A DNA stretch of 64,000 bases from Mycoplana rhizolycopersici (lineage in GTDB: Bacteria; Pseudomonadota; Alphaproteobacteria; Rhizobiales; Rhizobiaceae), in NCBI RefSeq assembly GCF_013378445.1, contig NZ_JABXYK010000003.1:62001-126000 (forward strand), in the 5' to 3' direction. Of this stretch, positions 41,492 to 50,386 are shown piece by piece. The notes under the pieces are model-generated. The model was given only the letters and a program-made list of their open reading frames with translations. It searched no databases and was not told the origin of the DNA. The translations under genes were made by a program, and so were the position numbers. Within the stretch, counting starts at the first letter, position 1, and each line of letters starts with the position of its first letter.

Positions 41492-42388
41492 TCAAGCCGT
41501 GCGCCGGCGCGGGCCGCGCCGGCCGGGCCGCCAGCCGAGCGTCACGCCCGCCGCCGCAAGCAGGATGACGGCGGAGCCTGCAAGCTGCATCGGCTGCAGG
41601 ACGTTCCCCAGCGCAAAATGATCGACAAGGATCGCCACTACCGGATAGAGAAACGAGAGTGCTCCGGTCAGATGCGTCGGCAACTTCTGGATCGCGCCGT
41701 AGAGCAGGACATACATCACCCCGGTATGGAGCACGCCGACAACCAAAAGGTTGGCCCAGACCGCGACAGATGTCGGCAGGTTCGAGAAATCCGCCAGCGG
41801 CGCCAGCATCACAGCACCCGTCACAACCTGGATCAGGGCGATCAGATGCGGCGGTGTCCCCTTGAGCTTTTTGGCGGCCAGTGCGGCCAGGGCGTAGAAG
41901 AAGGCGGCACCAAGAGCCAGCAGGATGCCAAAGAGATAGGTCTCGCCGCCGCCGCTCTTGCCCTCGACGATTGCCAGCATGCCGAGGAAGGACAGGCCAA
42001 GCCAGAAAAGCTTCTCGCCCGTCAGGCGCTCGCCGAGGAAGAGCGCGCCGAGCCCCAGCAGCATGAAAGGCTGGGTATTGTAGACCATGGTGGAGATCGC
42101 GATCGATGTATGGCTGTATGACGAGAACAGAAGCAGCCAGTTCAGGACGATGGCAACGCCGCCTCCGGTTGCGATCATCATCGCGCGTCCGGTCAACACG
42201 CCTTTCCGGAATTGGCCGAGCCGCGCGCAGACGATCGCCAGTGTCGCCGCTCCGATCGCGCAGCGCCAGAACACGACATCAATGACAGGCTGCCCCGACA
42301 TCAGCACGAACCAACCAATCGTTCCCGAAATCAGCATGGCGGCGATCATTTCCAGACTGCCGCGCCGGATCTGTTCGCTTTCCATCAT
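41492..42388 (-). CDS. EamA (DMT-family) transporter
   Basis: This 298-residue protein has about ten transmembrane helices arranged as two EamA halves, for example MIAAMLISGTIGWFVLMSGQ in the first and LFGILLALGAAFFYALAALA in the second. MVYNTQPFMLLGLGALFLGE and LSFLYPVVAILVDHFALG are the characteristic conserved segments. The family exports diverse metabolites, often amino acids. It is divergent from an Lrp/AsnC regulator gene 129 bp away, an arrangement in which the regulator commonly controls the exporter. The start may be the second Met. Confidence 0.88.
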   Translation of the reverse strand: MMESEQIRRGSLEMIAAMLISGTIGWFVLMSGQPVIDVVFWRCAIGAATLAIVCARLGQFRKGVLTGRAMMIATGGGVAIVLNWLLLFSSYSHTSIAISTMVYNTQPFMLLGLGALFLGERLTGEKLFWLGLSFLGMLAIVEGKSGGGETYLFGILLALGAAFFYALAALAAKKLKGTPPHLIALIQVVTGAVMLAPLADFSNLPTSVAVWANLLVVGVLHTGVMYVLLYGAIQKLPTHLTGALSFLYPVVAILVDHFALGNVLQPMQLAGSAVILLAAAGVTLGWRPGRRGPRRRTA

Positions 42389-42517
42389 CCCGCCCTTTTG
42401 ACCATGTTCAAAACGATAGCCGGTGCGAGCAGGGATTTACATGTCATTTGAAAGGTGGAATTCTTCATCTGCCTATTATCATGAGGCTATAAAGGAAAAA
42501 TTCTTTCGGAGCGCTCT

Positions 42518-42958
42518 TTGCTGGATGATATCGACCGGAAACTGCTGGGCATCCTTTCCGCCAATGCCCGCATCTCGCTGAAGGAACTTGCGGCGGAGGC
42601 GGGGCTGTCCTCGCCGAGCACGGCCGAGCGGCTGCGCAAGCTTGACGAGCGCGGCGTCATCACCGGTTACACCGTCGACGTCGATCCGCGAATGCTCGGC
42701 TACACGCTGCAGGCCATCGTGCGGGTCAGGCCCCTGCCGGGCCAGCTCCACATCATCGAGCGGATGATCCAGGAGATGCCGCATTGCGTGGAATGCGACA
42801 AGGTCACCGGTGACGACTGTTTCGTCGCACGCATTCTTGTGCGCAACATGGAAGAACTCGACGGTCTGCTGGACGGCATTGCCGAGCGGGCGCAGACCAG
42901 TACGTCGCTGGTCAAGTCGACCTCGGTAAAGCGGCGGCTTCCGGCTCTTTTGCCCTGA
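42518..42958 (+). CDS. Lrp/AsnC-family transcriptional regulator
   Basis: This 146-residue protein has the family's two parts. The N-terminal winged helix-turn-helix (DDIDRKLLGILSANARISLK, ELAAEAGLSSPSTAERLRKL) is followed by the RAM ligand domain (GYTLQAIVRVRPLPGQLHII, DKVTGDDCFVARILV). It starts at a TTG (42518) after CGGAGCGCTCT; no better ATG is near. It probably senses an amino acid and controls the divergent EamA exporter as well as itself; this is inferred from the arrangement. Confidence 0.92.
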   Translation: MLDDIDRKLLGILSANARISLKELAAEAGLSSPSTAERLRKLDERGVITGYTVDVDPRMLGYTLQAIVRVRPLPGQLHIIERMIQEMPHCVECDKVTGDDCFVARILVRNMEELDGLLDGIAERAQTSTSLVKSTSVKRRLPALLP

Positions 42959-42976
42959 AGTCCGGCGAGCAAGCGC

Positions 42977-43874
42977 TCAGAACTCCGCCATGGGCGAAAG
43001 TCGGAAAGGACCTTTCGGGGAAAGGCCGGCGTCATCGCGCATCATGAAGCGCAGATCCCCGTCTTCGGCAATGCAATCGCCCTCCCAGGCGAGCCGATCC
43101 GGCGCGAACAGAACTTCCACCGTTTCCGGGTGCCTTCCGATTGCCTGCAGGATCTCGCCAAGCGAAGGGATGCGGGCAGCCACGACGTCTTGCAGCGTGA
43201 AAACGCTACCATCCTGGTTCTCGCTCCAGGCGATCACCGCCGAATGCTGCGGCAGGAGGCTGAAGGTCACGCCCTCCACCAGCGCGGTGTTGAGCAGGAA
43301 TGTCTGCGTGTTCCGGCATGCGGCCAGACGCTGCGAGACCGGGGCGCGGTTTTCGAGCAGCTGACGCACCAGGGAAATGTCCTCGGCATTGTTCATGTCG
43401 AGCGGGCGGCAGGACGGCGATGCCTCTTTCACGACCGGCGCGGCGCCGGCAAAGCGATGCTCCGGCAGGATCCTGAAACCGTAGGGTTCGTAAAGCTGCG
43501 GTTTATCGGTATAGAGCACGATCGCCTCGAAGCCTTGCTCCTCGCAACGCTGCAGCATGCGGCGGACGAGGTCACGAAAGAGGCCTCTGCCGCGATATTC
43601 CGGCACCACTGCGCCCGATTGCAGCGCGGCCGCTTTTACCGGATGTCCGTCGATGACGAGCGGCATCGAAAAGGCGGAAAAATTCGCGACGCATCGCCCG
43701 CTTTTCGTCGAACCAGGCCGACGACATCAGCGTCCGGTCAGGTCCGCCCAGCCGGTCGAGCGGCTTGACATCGACGCCGAAGACGTCGACAAGCAGCGCC
43801 TTCACCGCCGCCCAGCCGGCGGGATCGTCGAAATAGTCCTCGCGAAAGATCAGCCCGGCCCGGTCGCTTGCCAT
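42977..43874 (-). pseudogene. GNAT-family N-acetyltransferase, frameshifted
   Basis: Two reverse frames together make one protein. The first (from 43874, MASDRAGLIFREDYFDDPAG) holds the N-terminal part up to LMSSAWFDEKRA. The second holds the rest: ANFSAFSMPLVIDGHPVKAA, then the acetyl-CoA loop VVPEYRGRGLFRDLVRRM and YEPYGFRI, a GNAT signature, and a C-terminal sterol-carrier-like part. The switch is at about 43670-43700 and equals one extra base. Either the gene is inactivated or the assembly has an error. It ends 18 bp after the Lrp gene on the opposite strand and starts 14 bp past the dut stop on the same strand, so it is probably cotranscribed with dut. Confidence 0.8.
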
Positions 43875-43888
43875 CTGCCGGTCGTTCC

Positions 43889-44359
43889 TCAGACCCCGGT
43901 CGAGCCGAAGCCGCCCGCGCCACGCTCGGTCGCGCCCGCTTCCGTGACCTCGCGCACCTGCGCCTGGACGACCGGCGCGATCACCATCTGGGCGATGCGC
44001 ATGTCGCGCTCGATGACGAAATCCGTCGTGCCGAGGTTGACGAGCAGGACCTTCACTTCGCCGCGATAGTCGCTATCGATCGTGCCGGGCGTGTTCAGGC
44101 AGGTAATGCCATGCTTGAAGGCGAGGCCGGAGCGTGGGCGGATCTGTGCCTCGTAGCCCTCCGGGATCTCAAAGACGAAGCCGGTCGGCACCAGCGCGCG
44201 GCTGCCCGGCGCAAGCACCAGCGGTTCGCCTTCGGTAACGGCGGCCCTCAGGTCCATGCCGGCGGCACCGGCCGTTTCGTAGGACGGCAGATCGAGGCCG
44301 GCGCCATGCGGCAGGCGGACGAGGTTCAGCGTTGGGGTGGGAGCGTGTCGGATGTTCAT
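43889..44359 (-). CDS. dut: Deoxyuridine 5'-triphosphate nucleotidohydrolase (dUTPase)
   Basis: This 156-residue trimeric dUTPase has all five motifs: [46 protein letters not shown] and the mobile C-terminal [11 protein letters not shown]. It hydrolyses dUTP to dUMP, keeping uracil out of DNA and feeding thymidylate synthesis. In rhizobia dut is often next to coaBC; here coaBC lies about 5 kb away. It is divergent from prfC with a 97-bp gap. Confidence 0.95.
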   Translation of the reverse strand: MNIRHAPTPTLNLVRLPHGAGLDLPSYETAGAAGMDLRAAVTEGEPLVLAPGSRALVPTGFVFEIPEGYEAQIRPRSGLAFKHGITCLNTPGTIDSDYRGEVKVLLVNLGTTDFVIERDMRIAQMVIAPVVQAQVREVTEAGATERGAGGFGSTGV

Positions 44360-44456
44360 CCCCCATTTGCGGATCGGCTGCTGTCCGGGTCAAACGCGAA
44401 TTGAAAGTTTTCCACGGAACCGTTACATAGCGCGCGATCAACAGGATTTTCAGAAC

Positions 44457-46040
44457 ATGGCAGAAAGTCTCGCCGAGGCGGTCTCCCGCCGCCGCACCTT
44501 TGCTATTATCGCCCACCCGGACGCGGGCAAGACGACGCTGACCGAAAAGCTGCTGCTGTTCGGCGGCGCTATCCAGCTCGCCGGCGAGGTCAAGGCCAAG
44601 AAGGACCGCATCCAGACGCGCTCGGACTGGATGAAGATCGAGCGCGAGCGCGGCATCTCGGTCGTGACCTCGGTGATGACGTTCGAGTATGAAGGCAATG
44701 TCTTCAACATTCTCGACACGCCCGGCCACGAGGACTTTGCCGACGACACCTACCGCACGCTGACGGCGGTCGACGCGGCCGTCATGGTCATCGATGCCGC
44801 CAAGGGTATCGAGCCACGGACGCTGAAGTTGTTCGAGGTTTGCCGCATGCGCGACATCCCGATCATCACCTTCGTCAACAAGATGGACCGCGAGAGCCGC
44901 GATCCCTTCGAGATCCTGGACGAAGTCGAGGAGAAGCTGGCGCTCGATTGCGCGCCCGTCACTTGGCCGATCGGCCGGTCGAAGACCTTCTGCGGCTCCT
45001 ATCATCTCTCCACCAACGAGGTGCGCGGCTCGGACACGCAGGAACGCCTGACGCGCGTCAACGATCCGGAGATGGCCTCGCATAGGCTGCCGGAAAACGA
45101 GCGCGAGGCCTTCATCGACGAGCTTTCGCTGGCGATCGAGGCCTGCAAGCCCTTCGACAGGAAAGCCTTCCTCGAGGGTCATCTGACGCCCGTCTTCTTC
45201 GGCTCGGCCCTGCGCAACTTCGGTGTGCGCGACCTCATCAACGCGCTCGGAGACTTTGCCCCGCCGCCGCGTGACCAGGTCGCCGACGTCCGCACCGTGC
45301 ATGCGGCGGAAGACCGGATGACCGCCTTCGTCTTCAAGATCCAGGCGAACATGGATCCGAACCACCGAGACCGCATCGCCTTCGCCCGTGTCTGCTCCGG
45401 CAAGCTGGAGCGCGGCATGAAGGCCAGGCTGTCGCGCACCGGCAAGCAGCTCGGTCTCACCGCGCCGCAGTTCTTCTTCGCCTCGCAGCGCCAGCTTGCC
45501 GACACGGCCTACGCCGGCGACGTGGTCGGCATCCCGAACCACGGCACGCTGCGCATCGGCGATACGCTGACCGAGGGCGAGGCGCTGGTCTTCGAGGGCG
45601 TGCCGAACTTCTCGCCGGAAATCCTTCGCCGCGTCCGCCTCGAGGACGCGATGAAGGCGAAGAAGCTGAAGGAAGCGCTGCAGCAGATGGCCGAGGAGGG
45701 CGTCGTGCAGCTGTTTTCGCCGGAGGACGGCTCACCGGCGATCGTCGGCGTTGTCGGCGCGCTGCAGCTCGACGTGCTGAAGGAGCGCCTGCAGGCGGAA
45801 TACGGCCTGCCCGTTTCCTTCGAGATGTCGCGCTTCTCCGTCTGCCGCTGGATCTCGGCCGACAGTGCCGTGGATCTGGACAAGTTCGTCACCGCGCGGC
45901 GTGGCGACATCGCCCGCGATCTGGACGGCGACCCGGTATTCCTGGCGCAGGACGCGTTCTCGCTACGCTACGAGGCCGAGCGCTATCCGGCGATCAAGAT
46001 GGTAGCGATCAAGGAGTATCACGTCGCCAAGGCGGCGTGA
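44457..46040 (+). CDS. prfC: Peptide chain release factor 3
   Basis: This 527-residue GTPase recycles RF1/RF2 from the ribosome after termination. The G motifs are AHPDAGKTTLTEKLLLFGGA (G1), ERERGISVVTSVMTFEY (G2), DTPGHEDFADDTYR (G3) and FVNKMDRESRDPFEIL (G4). The RF3-specific C-terminal domain includes PEDGSPAIVGVVGALQLDVL. The start ATG at 44457 gives the usual N-terminus (MAESLAEAVSRRRTFAIIAH). It is likely monocistronic. Confidence 0.95.
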   Translation: MAESLAEAVSRRRTFAIIAHPDAGKTTLTEKLLLFGGAIQLAGEVKAKKDRIQTRSDWMKIERERGISVVTSVMTFEYEGNVFNILDTPGHEDFADDTYRTLTAVDAAVMVIDAAKGIEPRTLKLFEVCRMRDIPIITFVNKMDRESRDPFEILDEVEEKLALDCAPVTWPIGRSKTFCGSYHLSTNEVRGSDTQERLTRVNDPEMASHRLPENEREAFIDELSLAIEACKPFDRKAFLEGHLTPVFFGSALRNFGVRDLINALGDFAPPPRDQVADVRTVHAAEDRMTAFVFKIQANMDPNHRDRIAFARVCSGKLERGMKARLSRTGKQLGLTAPQFFFASQRQLADTAYAGDVVGIPNHGTLRIGDTLTEGEALVFEGVPNFSPEILRRVRLEDAMKAKKLKEALQQMAEEGVVQLFSPEDGSPAIVGVVGALQLDVLKERLQAEYGLPVSFEMSRFSVCRWISADSAVDLDKFVTARRGDIARDLDGDPVFLAQDAFSLRYEAERYPAIKMVAIKEYHVAKAA

Positions 46041-46195
46041 TACTCCTGTTCGCCGTGTGCGTGGGCAGTTTAGTTGCAGGAATGCTCTCGAGAGCCGATG
46101 AATTCGTGGGGCTCTTCTGTTCGCCGTCGACGTTTGTAGAAGTCGCTCTATCTGGCTGCGCGCGTGCCGGACGAGCCTGTGAAAGGCAGTATGTC

Positions 46196-46369
46196 GTGAA
46201 GCTGAAGGCTTTCGTCGTGGCCGCCTGCCTCCTGATGGTCTCGCTGGTCGGATTGTTATTGCACGTAGCCGAGACGATAAATGACGAAATTGACAGATGC
46301 GACGATGTCTCGTCTGTCAAGTACGTGGAAGACGCAGCAGCAAGGGATGAACTCTGCCGCCGACAATAG
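46196..46369 (+). CDS. Possible small membrane protein
   Basis: A GTG at 46196 follows AAAGGCAGTATGTC and opens 57 residues with one hydrophobic helix (FVVAACLLMVSLVGLLLHVA) and an acidic soluble tail with two cysteines. The same frame extends upstream to 46037. Coding status is uncertain. Confidence 0.25.
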   Translation: MKLKAFVVAACLLMVSLVGLLLHVAETINDEIDRCDDVSSVKYVEDAAARDELCRRQ

Positions 46370-46392
46370 TCGGGCAATTCGGTACCAAAATC

Positions 46393-47274
46393 CTACTCTG
46401 CGCCTGTCGAACGGAGCATCAGCCACGCGCCGGCGGCGATCAGAACGACGCCGGCGGCGCGGCCCATGCGGTCGCCGCCGGGCAGAAGCTTCTCCGCCAG
46501 CACGAAGATCGCGATCACGGCGATCCACAGGATGTTCATCACCCCGCCGACGAACAGCAGCAGCATCAGCGGCCAGCAGCAGCCCACACAGTAGGCGCCG
46601 TGGCGCATGCCCATGAGAAAGGCACCGGTCGCATCGCGCCTGAAGCCGCCGGCGGCCTGCAGGAAGGCGGCCGGCGCACGGCACTTGCCGAGGCACGTGC
46701 TCTTCAGCGGCGTCCACTGGTAAAGCCCGGCCGTGATGAGAAGAGCCCCGCTGAGAAACGGGCTCGCGCTGTCCATCATCGGCGTGATCAGCAACGCCTG
46801 TTCCAATATCCACTGGGCGAGCGTCGCTGCGAGGGAAAACAGGAACCAGACCGCAAGATAGCCGGCGCAGAACACACCCGTTGCTGCAAAGGGAGTTCCC
46901 TTCGCGCCCGCATGTCGCCCCACCCGGGCATAAAGAAGGATCATCGGCGCGGCTGACGGCAGCATCATGCCGACCATCATCACGAACCACATGGCGACCA
47001 CGAGCGCCGTATTGTCCGTGTTCCATCCGGCCTGCGCTGCGTCGGAAGTCTGCATACCCGACATGTCCATCCCGGGCATGTCCATCCCGGGCATGTCTTC
47101 CATCCCCGGCATGCCCTCCATGGTGCCCGCGCCGTTCACCGGCATGTTGGCGGCGCCCATGGAACGGGCGAGCGAGAGCAGGTAGAGCCAGGCCAGCACC
47201 GTCATGACGATCAGGCACACGGCGACGATTGCCCGGTCGCGCTTGAGCAGCCTGTCGAGTGCCGGGTCTCCCAT
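46393..47274 (-). CDS. DUF2182 integral membrane protein with Met-rich loop
   Basis: This 293-residue DUF2182 (predicted metal-binding) membrane protein has about six helices. Family segments are WFVMMVGMMLPSAAPMILLY, GYLAVWFLFSLAATLAQWIL, LYQWTPLKSTCLGKCRAPAA and MGMRHGAYCVGCCWPLMLLL, with conserved Cys/His likely to bind metal. Between helix 1 and 2 there is a run of MPGMxDMPGMDMPGM-type repeats (about residues 49-75), reminiscent of copper-binding Met motifs. The gene is followed, in the upstream direction, by a DUF1326 gene 6 bp away; the two families are commonly paired, with the pair possibly handling copper. Confidence 0.88.
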   Translation of the reverse strand: MGDPALDRLLKRDRAIVAVCLIVMTVLAWLYLLSLARSMGAANMPVNGAGTMEGMPGMEDMPGMDMPGMDMSGMQTSDAAQAGWNTDNTALVVAMWFVMMVGMMLPSAAPMILLYARVGRHAGAKGTPFAATGVFCAGYLAVWFLFSLAATLAQWILEQALLITPMMDSASPFLSGALLITAGLYQWTPLKSTCLGKCRAPAAFLQAAGGFRRDATGAFLMGMRHGAYCVGCCWPLMLLLFVGGVMNILWIAVIAIFVLAEKLLPGGDRMGRAAGVVLIAAGAWLMLRSTGAE

Positions 47275-47280
47275 GATGCC

Positions 47281-47919
47281 TCAACCGTGGACGACGCCGG
47301 CGCCGGTCATATGCAGCCTGCTGAAATGGGCGTGGCTGTCGGCAAGCGAGAGCTTGATCGGTCCCGTCGTCTCCGCCCAGCCGCGGCCGACCTCGCACAT
47401 GTCGTATTCGAAGCCGTGCGGCAGGGTGATGCGGGCGCGATGCTCGTCACCCGTCACGGGATTGCGGATGGGTTCGCCGCGCGCATCCATCCATCCGGGG
47501 ATAACGATCCGGGCGGTGCGCCCGTCGATGTCGAGATCGAAATCGATCCGCGTGAAAACCGGGTCGTGCACCGCGTCGAAGGTGGTGGCGAAGACGGCGA
47601 AGAAGGTCGCGCCCGGCTCGGTGTCCTCCCCGCTCATGATGCGCAAGAGCGCCTCGCGCTGTTGCGGGGTCGCCCGCTCGTCGACGATCGGCACGCATTG
47701 GCCGCCGCCTTCGTGGATCGCGCCCGGCCATGCGGCGATCAAGGCGATCCGCAACCCGTCCAGGCGGGTATCGCCGTGAAAACCGTCTTCGATGTCGATA
47801 GCGCCGACCGCGTGGCAATTGCCGTGCGTCGGCAGTGCGTTGAACTGGCACGGGCACCCGTAGGCGCAATTGCAGTGTATGAATTCGCGTCCCTGAAGCT
47901 TCCACTCGACGTTCGCCAT
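47281..47919 (-). CDS. DUF1326 domain protein
   Basis: This 212-residue protein begins MANVEWKLQGREFIHCNCAY, and the family's CxCxxGCxC motif (HCNCAYGCPCQFN) is a probable metal site. GLRIALIAAWPGAIHEGGGQ and CVPIVDERATPQQREALL are further family segments. The function is unknown. It is the first gene of a two-gene operon with the DUF2182 membrane protein and could deliver or sequester metal for it. Confidence 0.88.
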   Translation of the reverse strand: MANVEWKLQGREFIHCNCAYGCPCQFNALPTHGNCHAVGAIDIEDGFHGDTRLDGLRIALIAAWPGAIHEGGGQCVPIVDERATPQQREALLRIMSGEDTEPGATFFAVFATTFDAVHDPVFTRIDFDLDIDGRTARIVIPGWMDARGEPIRNPVTGDEHRARITLPHGFEYDMCEVGRGWAETTGPIKLSLADSHAHFSRLHMTGAGVVHG

Positions 47920-48168
47920 GACGCCCTCCGGAGCTTTATTTCATTGATCGCTAATTAAATACCCGCATCTTCACCTTGTCCAGCCAGGTCCGGGCCGCTC
48001 GCCATCCCGAGAACCGGCGTGGTGCTCCCGTCGTGTCGGGCGGCGCGAACATGGTTTCCCGATATTTACTTTCGTTAACGCATTTTTACCCATTTTCGAT
48101 GATTCTGACGCCAGCACATGCATTCGTCCCTTCGGCCGCTATGGCCGGCAGCCAAGCGAGTTGAGCCT

Positions 48169-48999
48169 ATGTGCCGTTGGGCAGCCTATCGCGGTGAACC
48201 GCTCTTCCTGGAGGAACTCGTCTCCTCGCCGGCGCATTCGCTGATCGAGCAGTCGCATTGCGCAACCCGCGCCAAGACGGCGACGAACGGCGACGGCTTC
48301 GGTATCGCCTGGTATGGCGAGCGCCCGGAGCCGGGCCGCTACCGCGATATCCTGCCGGCCTGGTCGGACTGCAACCTCAAGAGCATCGCAAGGCAGATCC
48401 GCTCGAGACTGTTTCTCGCCCATGTCCGTGCCGCGACCGGCGGCGGCACGCGGCGCGACAATTGCCATCCCTTCGTCCATGGGGTCTGGTCGTTCATGCA
48501 CAACGGCCAGATCGCCGACTTCGAGCATCTGCGCCGGCCGATGGAGACCATGCTCGACAACGATCTCTATGCGGCCCGCACCGGGGCGACGGATTCCGAA
48601 CTTCTTTTTCTGCTCGCCCTGCAATTCGGCCTCGCTCACGATCCCCTGACCGCCATCGCCGAGGCGATTTCCTTCGTCGAGCGTCTGGCGCAGCATCTGG
48701 AACGCAAGGTGCTGGTGCGCTTCACCGCGGCCCTTTCCGACGGAAAGACACTCTATGCGATCCGCTACGCCACCGATGATCGCGCGCCCACGCTCTATGC
48801 CGCACCGATGGGCGGGGCGGGTGGCTATTGCCTCGTCTCAGAGCCGCTGAACGACGACAGTGAGGCCTGGGTGGAGATTCCCGACGGCAGCGCCGTCGTG
48901 CTTGGCGAGGATGGCGTCGACGTGCGGCTGTTTTCGCCAGCCGGCCGCCCGGCACCAAGGACGGCGCAATCGCGATCGGAACTTGCTGTCGTCGGCTGA
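48169..48999 (+). CDS. Class II glutamine amidotransferase (EgtC/YafJ-like)
   Basis: The ATG at 48169 gives 276 residues starting MCRWAAYRGEPLFLEELVSS, so that after Met removal Cys2 is the N-terminal nucleophile of class II amidotransferases. Supporting motifs are NGDGFGIAWYGE, FLAHVRAATGGGTRRDNCHP, FVHGVWSFMHNGQI (oxyanion Asn) and TGATDSELLFLLAL. In-frame upstream sequence to 48118 would bury the Cys, so it is rejected as the start. The family includes YafJ and the ergothioneine enzyme EgtC; no other ergothioneine gene is near, so a specific role is not assigned. Confidence 0.9.
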   Translation: MCRWAAYRGEPLFLEELVSSPAHSLIEQSHCATRAKTATNGDGFGIAWYGERPEPGRYRDILPAWSDCNLKSIARQIRSRLFLAHVRAATGGGTRRDNCHPFVHGVWSFMHNGQIADFEHLRRPMETMLDNDLYAARTGATDSELLFLLALQFGLAHDPLTAIAEAISFVERLAQHLERKVLVRFTAALSDGKTLYAIRYATDDRAPTLYAAPMGGAGGYCLVSEPLNDDSEAWVEIPDGSAVVLGEDGVDVRLFSPAGRPAPRTAQSRSELAVVG

Positions 49000-49029
49000 A
49001 CGGAAAACGTGAACCTTGCGGCGAGGGCG

Positions 49030-50256
49030 CTAGCGAAGCGCCTCCAGCCGTTTTGCAATAAGATCCGCCAGCCTTTCGGCGACCTCTTGTTTCGACAGGT
49101 CGGGCCATGCCTCGATGCCGTCGTTCCCGACGATCTTCACGCTGTTTCGGTCGCCGCCCATGATGCCGGTGGCCGGCGACACGTCGTTGGCGACGATGAA
49201 GTCGGCGCCCTTGCGCTTCAGCTTGCCGCGCGCGTTCGCCTCGAGGTCCTGGGTCTCCGCGGCAAAGCCGACGACGAGTTTGGGCCGTGCCGCATGGTGG
49301 CCGATCGTCTTCAGGATGTCGGGATTTTCCGCCAGTTGCAGAGGCGGCGGCGCCTCGCCGGGTTTCTTCTTGATCTTCTCGCCGGCCGATGTCGCCACGC
49401 GCCAGTCGGCGACGGCTGCGACCATCACGGCGATGTCGGAGGGCAGGGCGGCAACAACCGCATCCAGCATCTCCTCGGCGCGTTCGACATGCACGACGCG
49501 GACACCGGGCGGGTCGGCGATTTCCACCGGGCCTGAGACGAGCGTCACGTCGGCGCCGAGCTTTGCAAGTGCGGCCGCGATCGCATGGCCCTGCTTGCCC
49601 GAGGAACGGTTGGCGATGTAGCGCACGGGGTCGATCGGTTCGTGCGTCGGTCCTGACGTGACGATCGCGCGCTTGCCGGAAAGCGGCAAAGGCTGGGCGC
49701 CTGCGCCGGCATCAAGGAGCGCTTCGACAGCTGCCACGATCTCCAGCGGTTCGGCCATGCGGCCAAGCCCCGCCTCGCCGCCTTCGGCCATCTCTCCGGC
49801 CTTCGGTCCGACGAAGCGGATGCCGTCGCCGGCAAGGGTCTCCGCATTGCGCAGGGTTGCGGGGTGCGACCACATTTTCGGGTTCATGGCCGGCGCAATC
49901 AGCACTGGCCGGTCGGTCGCCAGCAGCACGGTCGAGGCGAGGTCGTCGGCAAGGCCGTTCGCCATTTTCGCCATCAGGTCGGCAGTTGCCGGCGCGACCA
50001 GCACCAGATCGCAGTCCCGTGCCAGTCGGATGTGGCCGACGTCCTGCTCGTCCTCGCGCGAAAAGAGATCGGTGAAAACGTGCCCGGACGAAAGCGCCCC
50101 GACCGCAAGCGGCGTCACGAACTGCTGCGCACCGGCCGTCATGACCGGGATAACCCGGGCGCCGCGCTCGCGCAGGCGGCGGATCAGGTCGAGGCTCTTG
50201 TACGCCGCGATCCCGCCGGAGATGATCAGAAGAATGCGCCTGTCCCGCAAGGTCAT
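49030..50256 (-). CDS. coaBC: Bifunctional phosphopantothenoylcysteine decarboxylase/phosphopantothenate-cysteine ligase
   Basis: This 408-residue enzyme performs two steps of coenzyme A synthesis. The N-terminal HFCD flavoprotein domain shows ISGGIAAYKSLDLIRRLRER, VLVAPATADLMAKMANGLAD and APAMNPKMWSHPAT. The C-terminal ligase domain shows VTSGPTHEPIDPVRYIANRS, SSGKQGHAIAAALAKLGADV and AVADWRVA. The ATG at 50256 gives the usual N-terminus (MTLRDRRILLIISGGIAAYK); the longer open frame lacks conservation. It is convergent with the amidotransferase gene 30 bp away. Confidence 0.95.
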   Translation of the reverse strand: MTLRDRRILLIISGGIAAYKSLDLIRRLRERGARVIPVMTAGAQQFVTPLAVGALSSGHVFTDLFSREDEQDVGHIRLARDCDLVLVAPATADLMAKMANGLADDLASTVLLATDRPVLIAPAMNPKMWSHPATLRNAETLAGDGIRFVGPKAGEMAEGGEAGLGRMAEPLEIVAAVEALLDAGAGAQPLPLSGKRAIVTSGPTHEPIDPVRYIANRSSGKQGHAIAAALAKLGADVTLVSGPVEIADPPGVRVVHVERAEEMLDAVVAALPSDIAVMVAAVADWRVATSAGEKIKKKPGEAPPPLQLAENPDILKTIGHHAARPKLVVGFAAETQDLEANARGKLKRKGADFIVANDVSPATGIMGGDRNSVKIVGNDGIEAWPDLSKQEVAERLADLIAKRLEALR

Positions 50257-50386
50257 CGGCCGTTCCTGCCCTTCAATCTTCCGCCTGCAGCACGATGGCA
50301 GGCGCATCGTTCCTATCGCCTATGTCGACCTTTTCCAAGCACAAGCGCGTCGCCCGAAAGGATAGCCGCGTTTTCGACTGCCAGCA

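Noticed and set aside
44169-45542. Reverse-strand frame of about 457 codons opposite prfC and overlapping dut
   Set aside because: prfC motifs on the forward strand are complete and conserved; the reverse frame is a shadow.
46037-46195. Upstream extension of the small frame after prfC
   Set aside because: It would start inside the prfC stop with no ribosome binding site, and the first 50 residues look non-coding; only the shorter version is kept, at low confidence.
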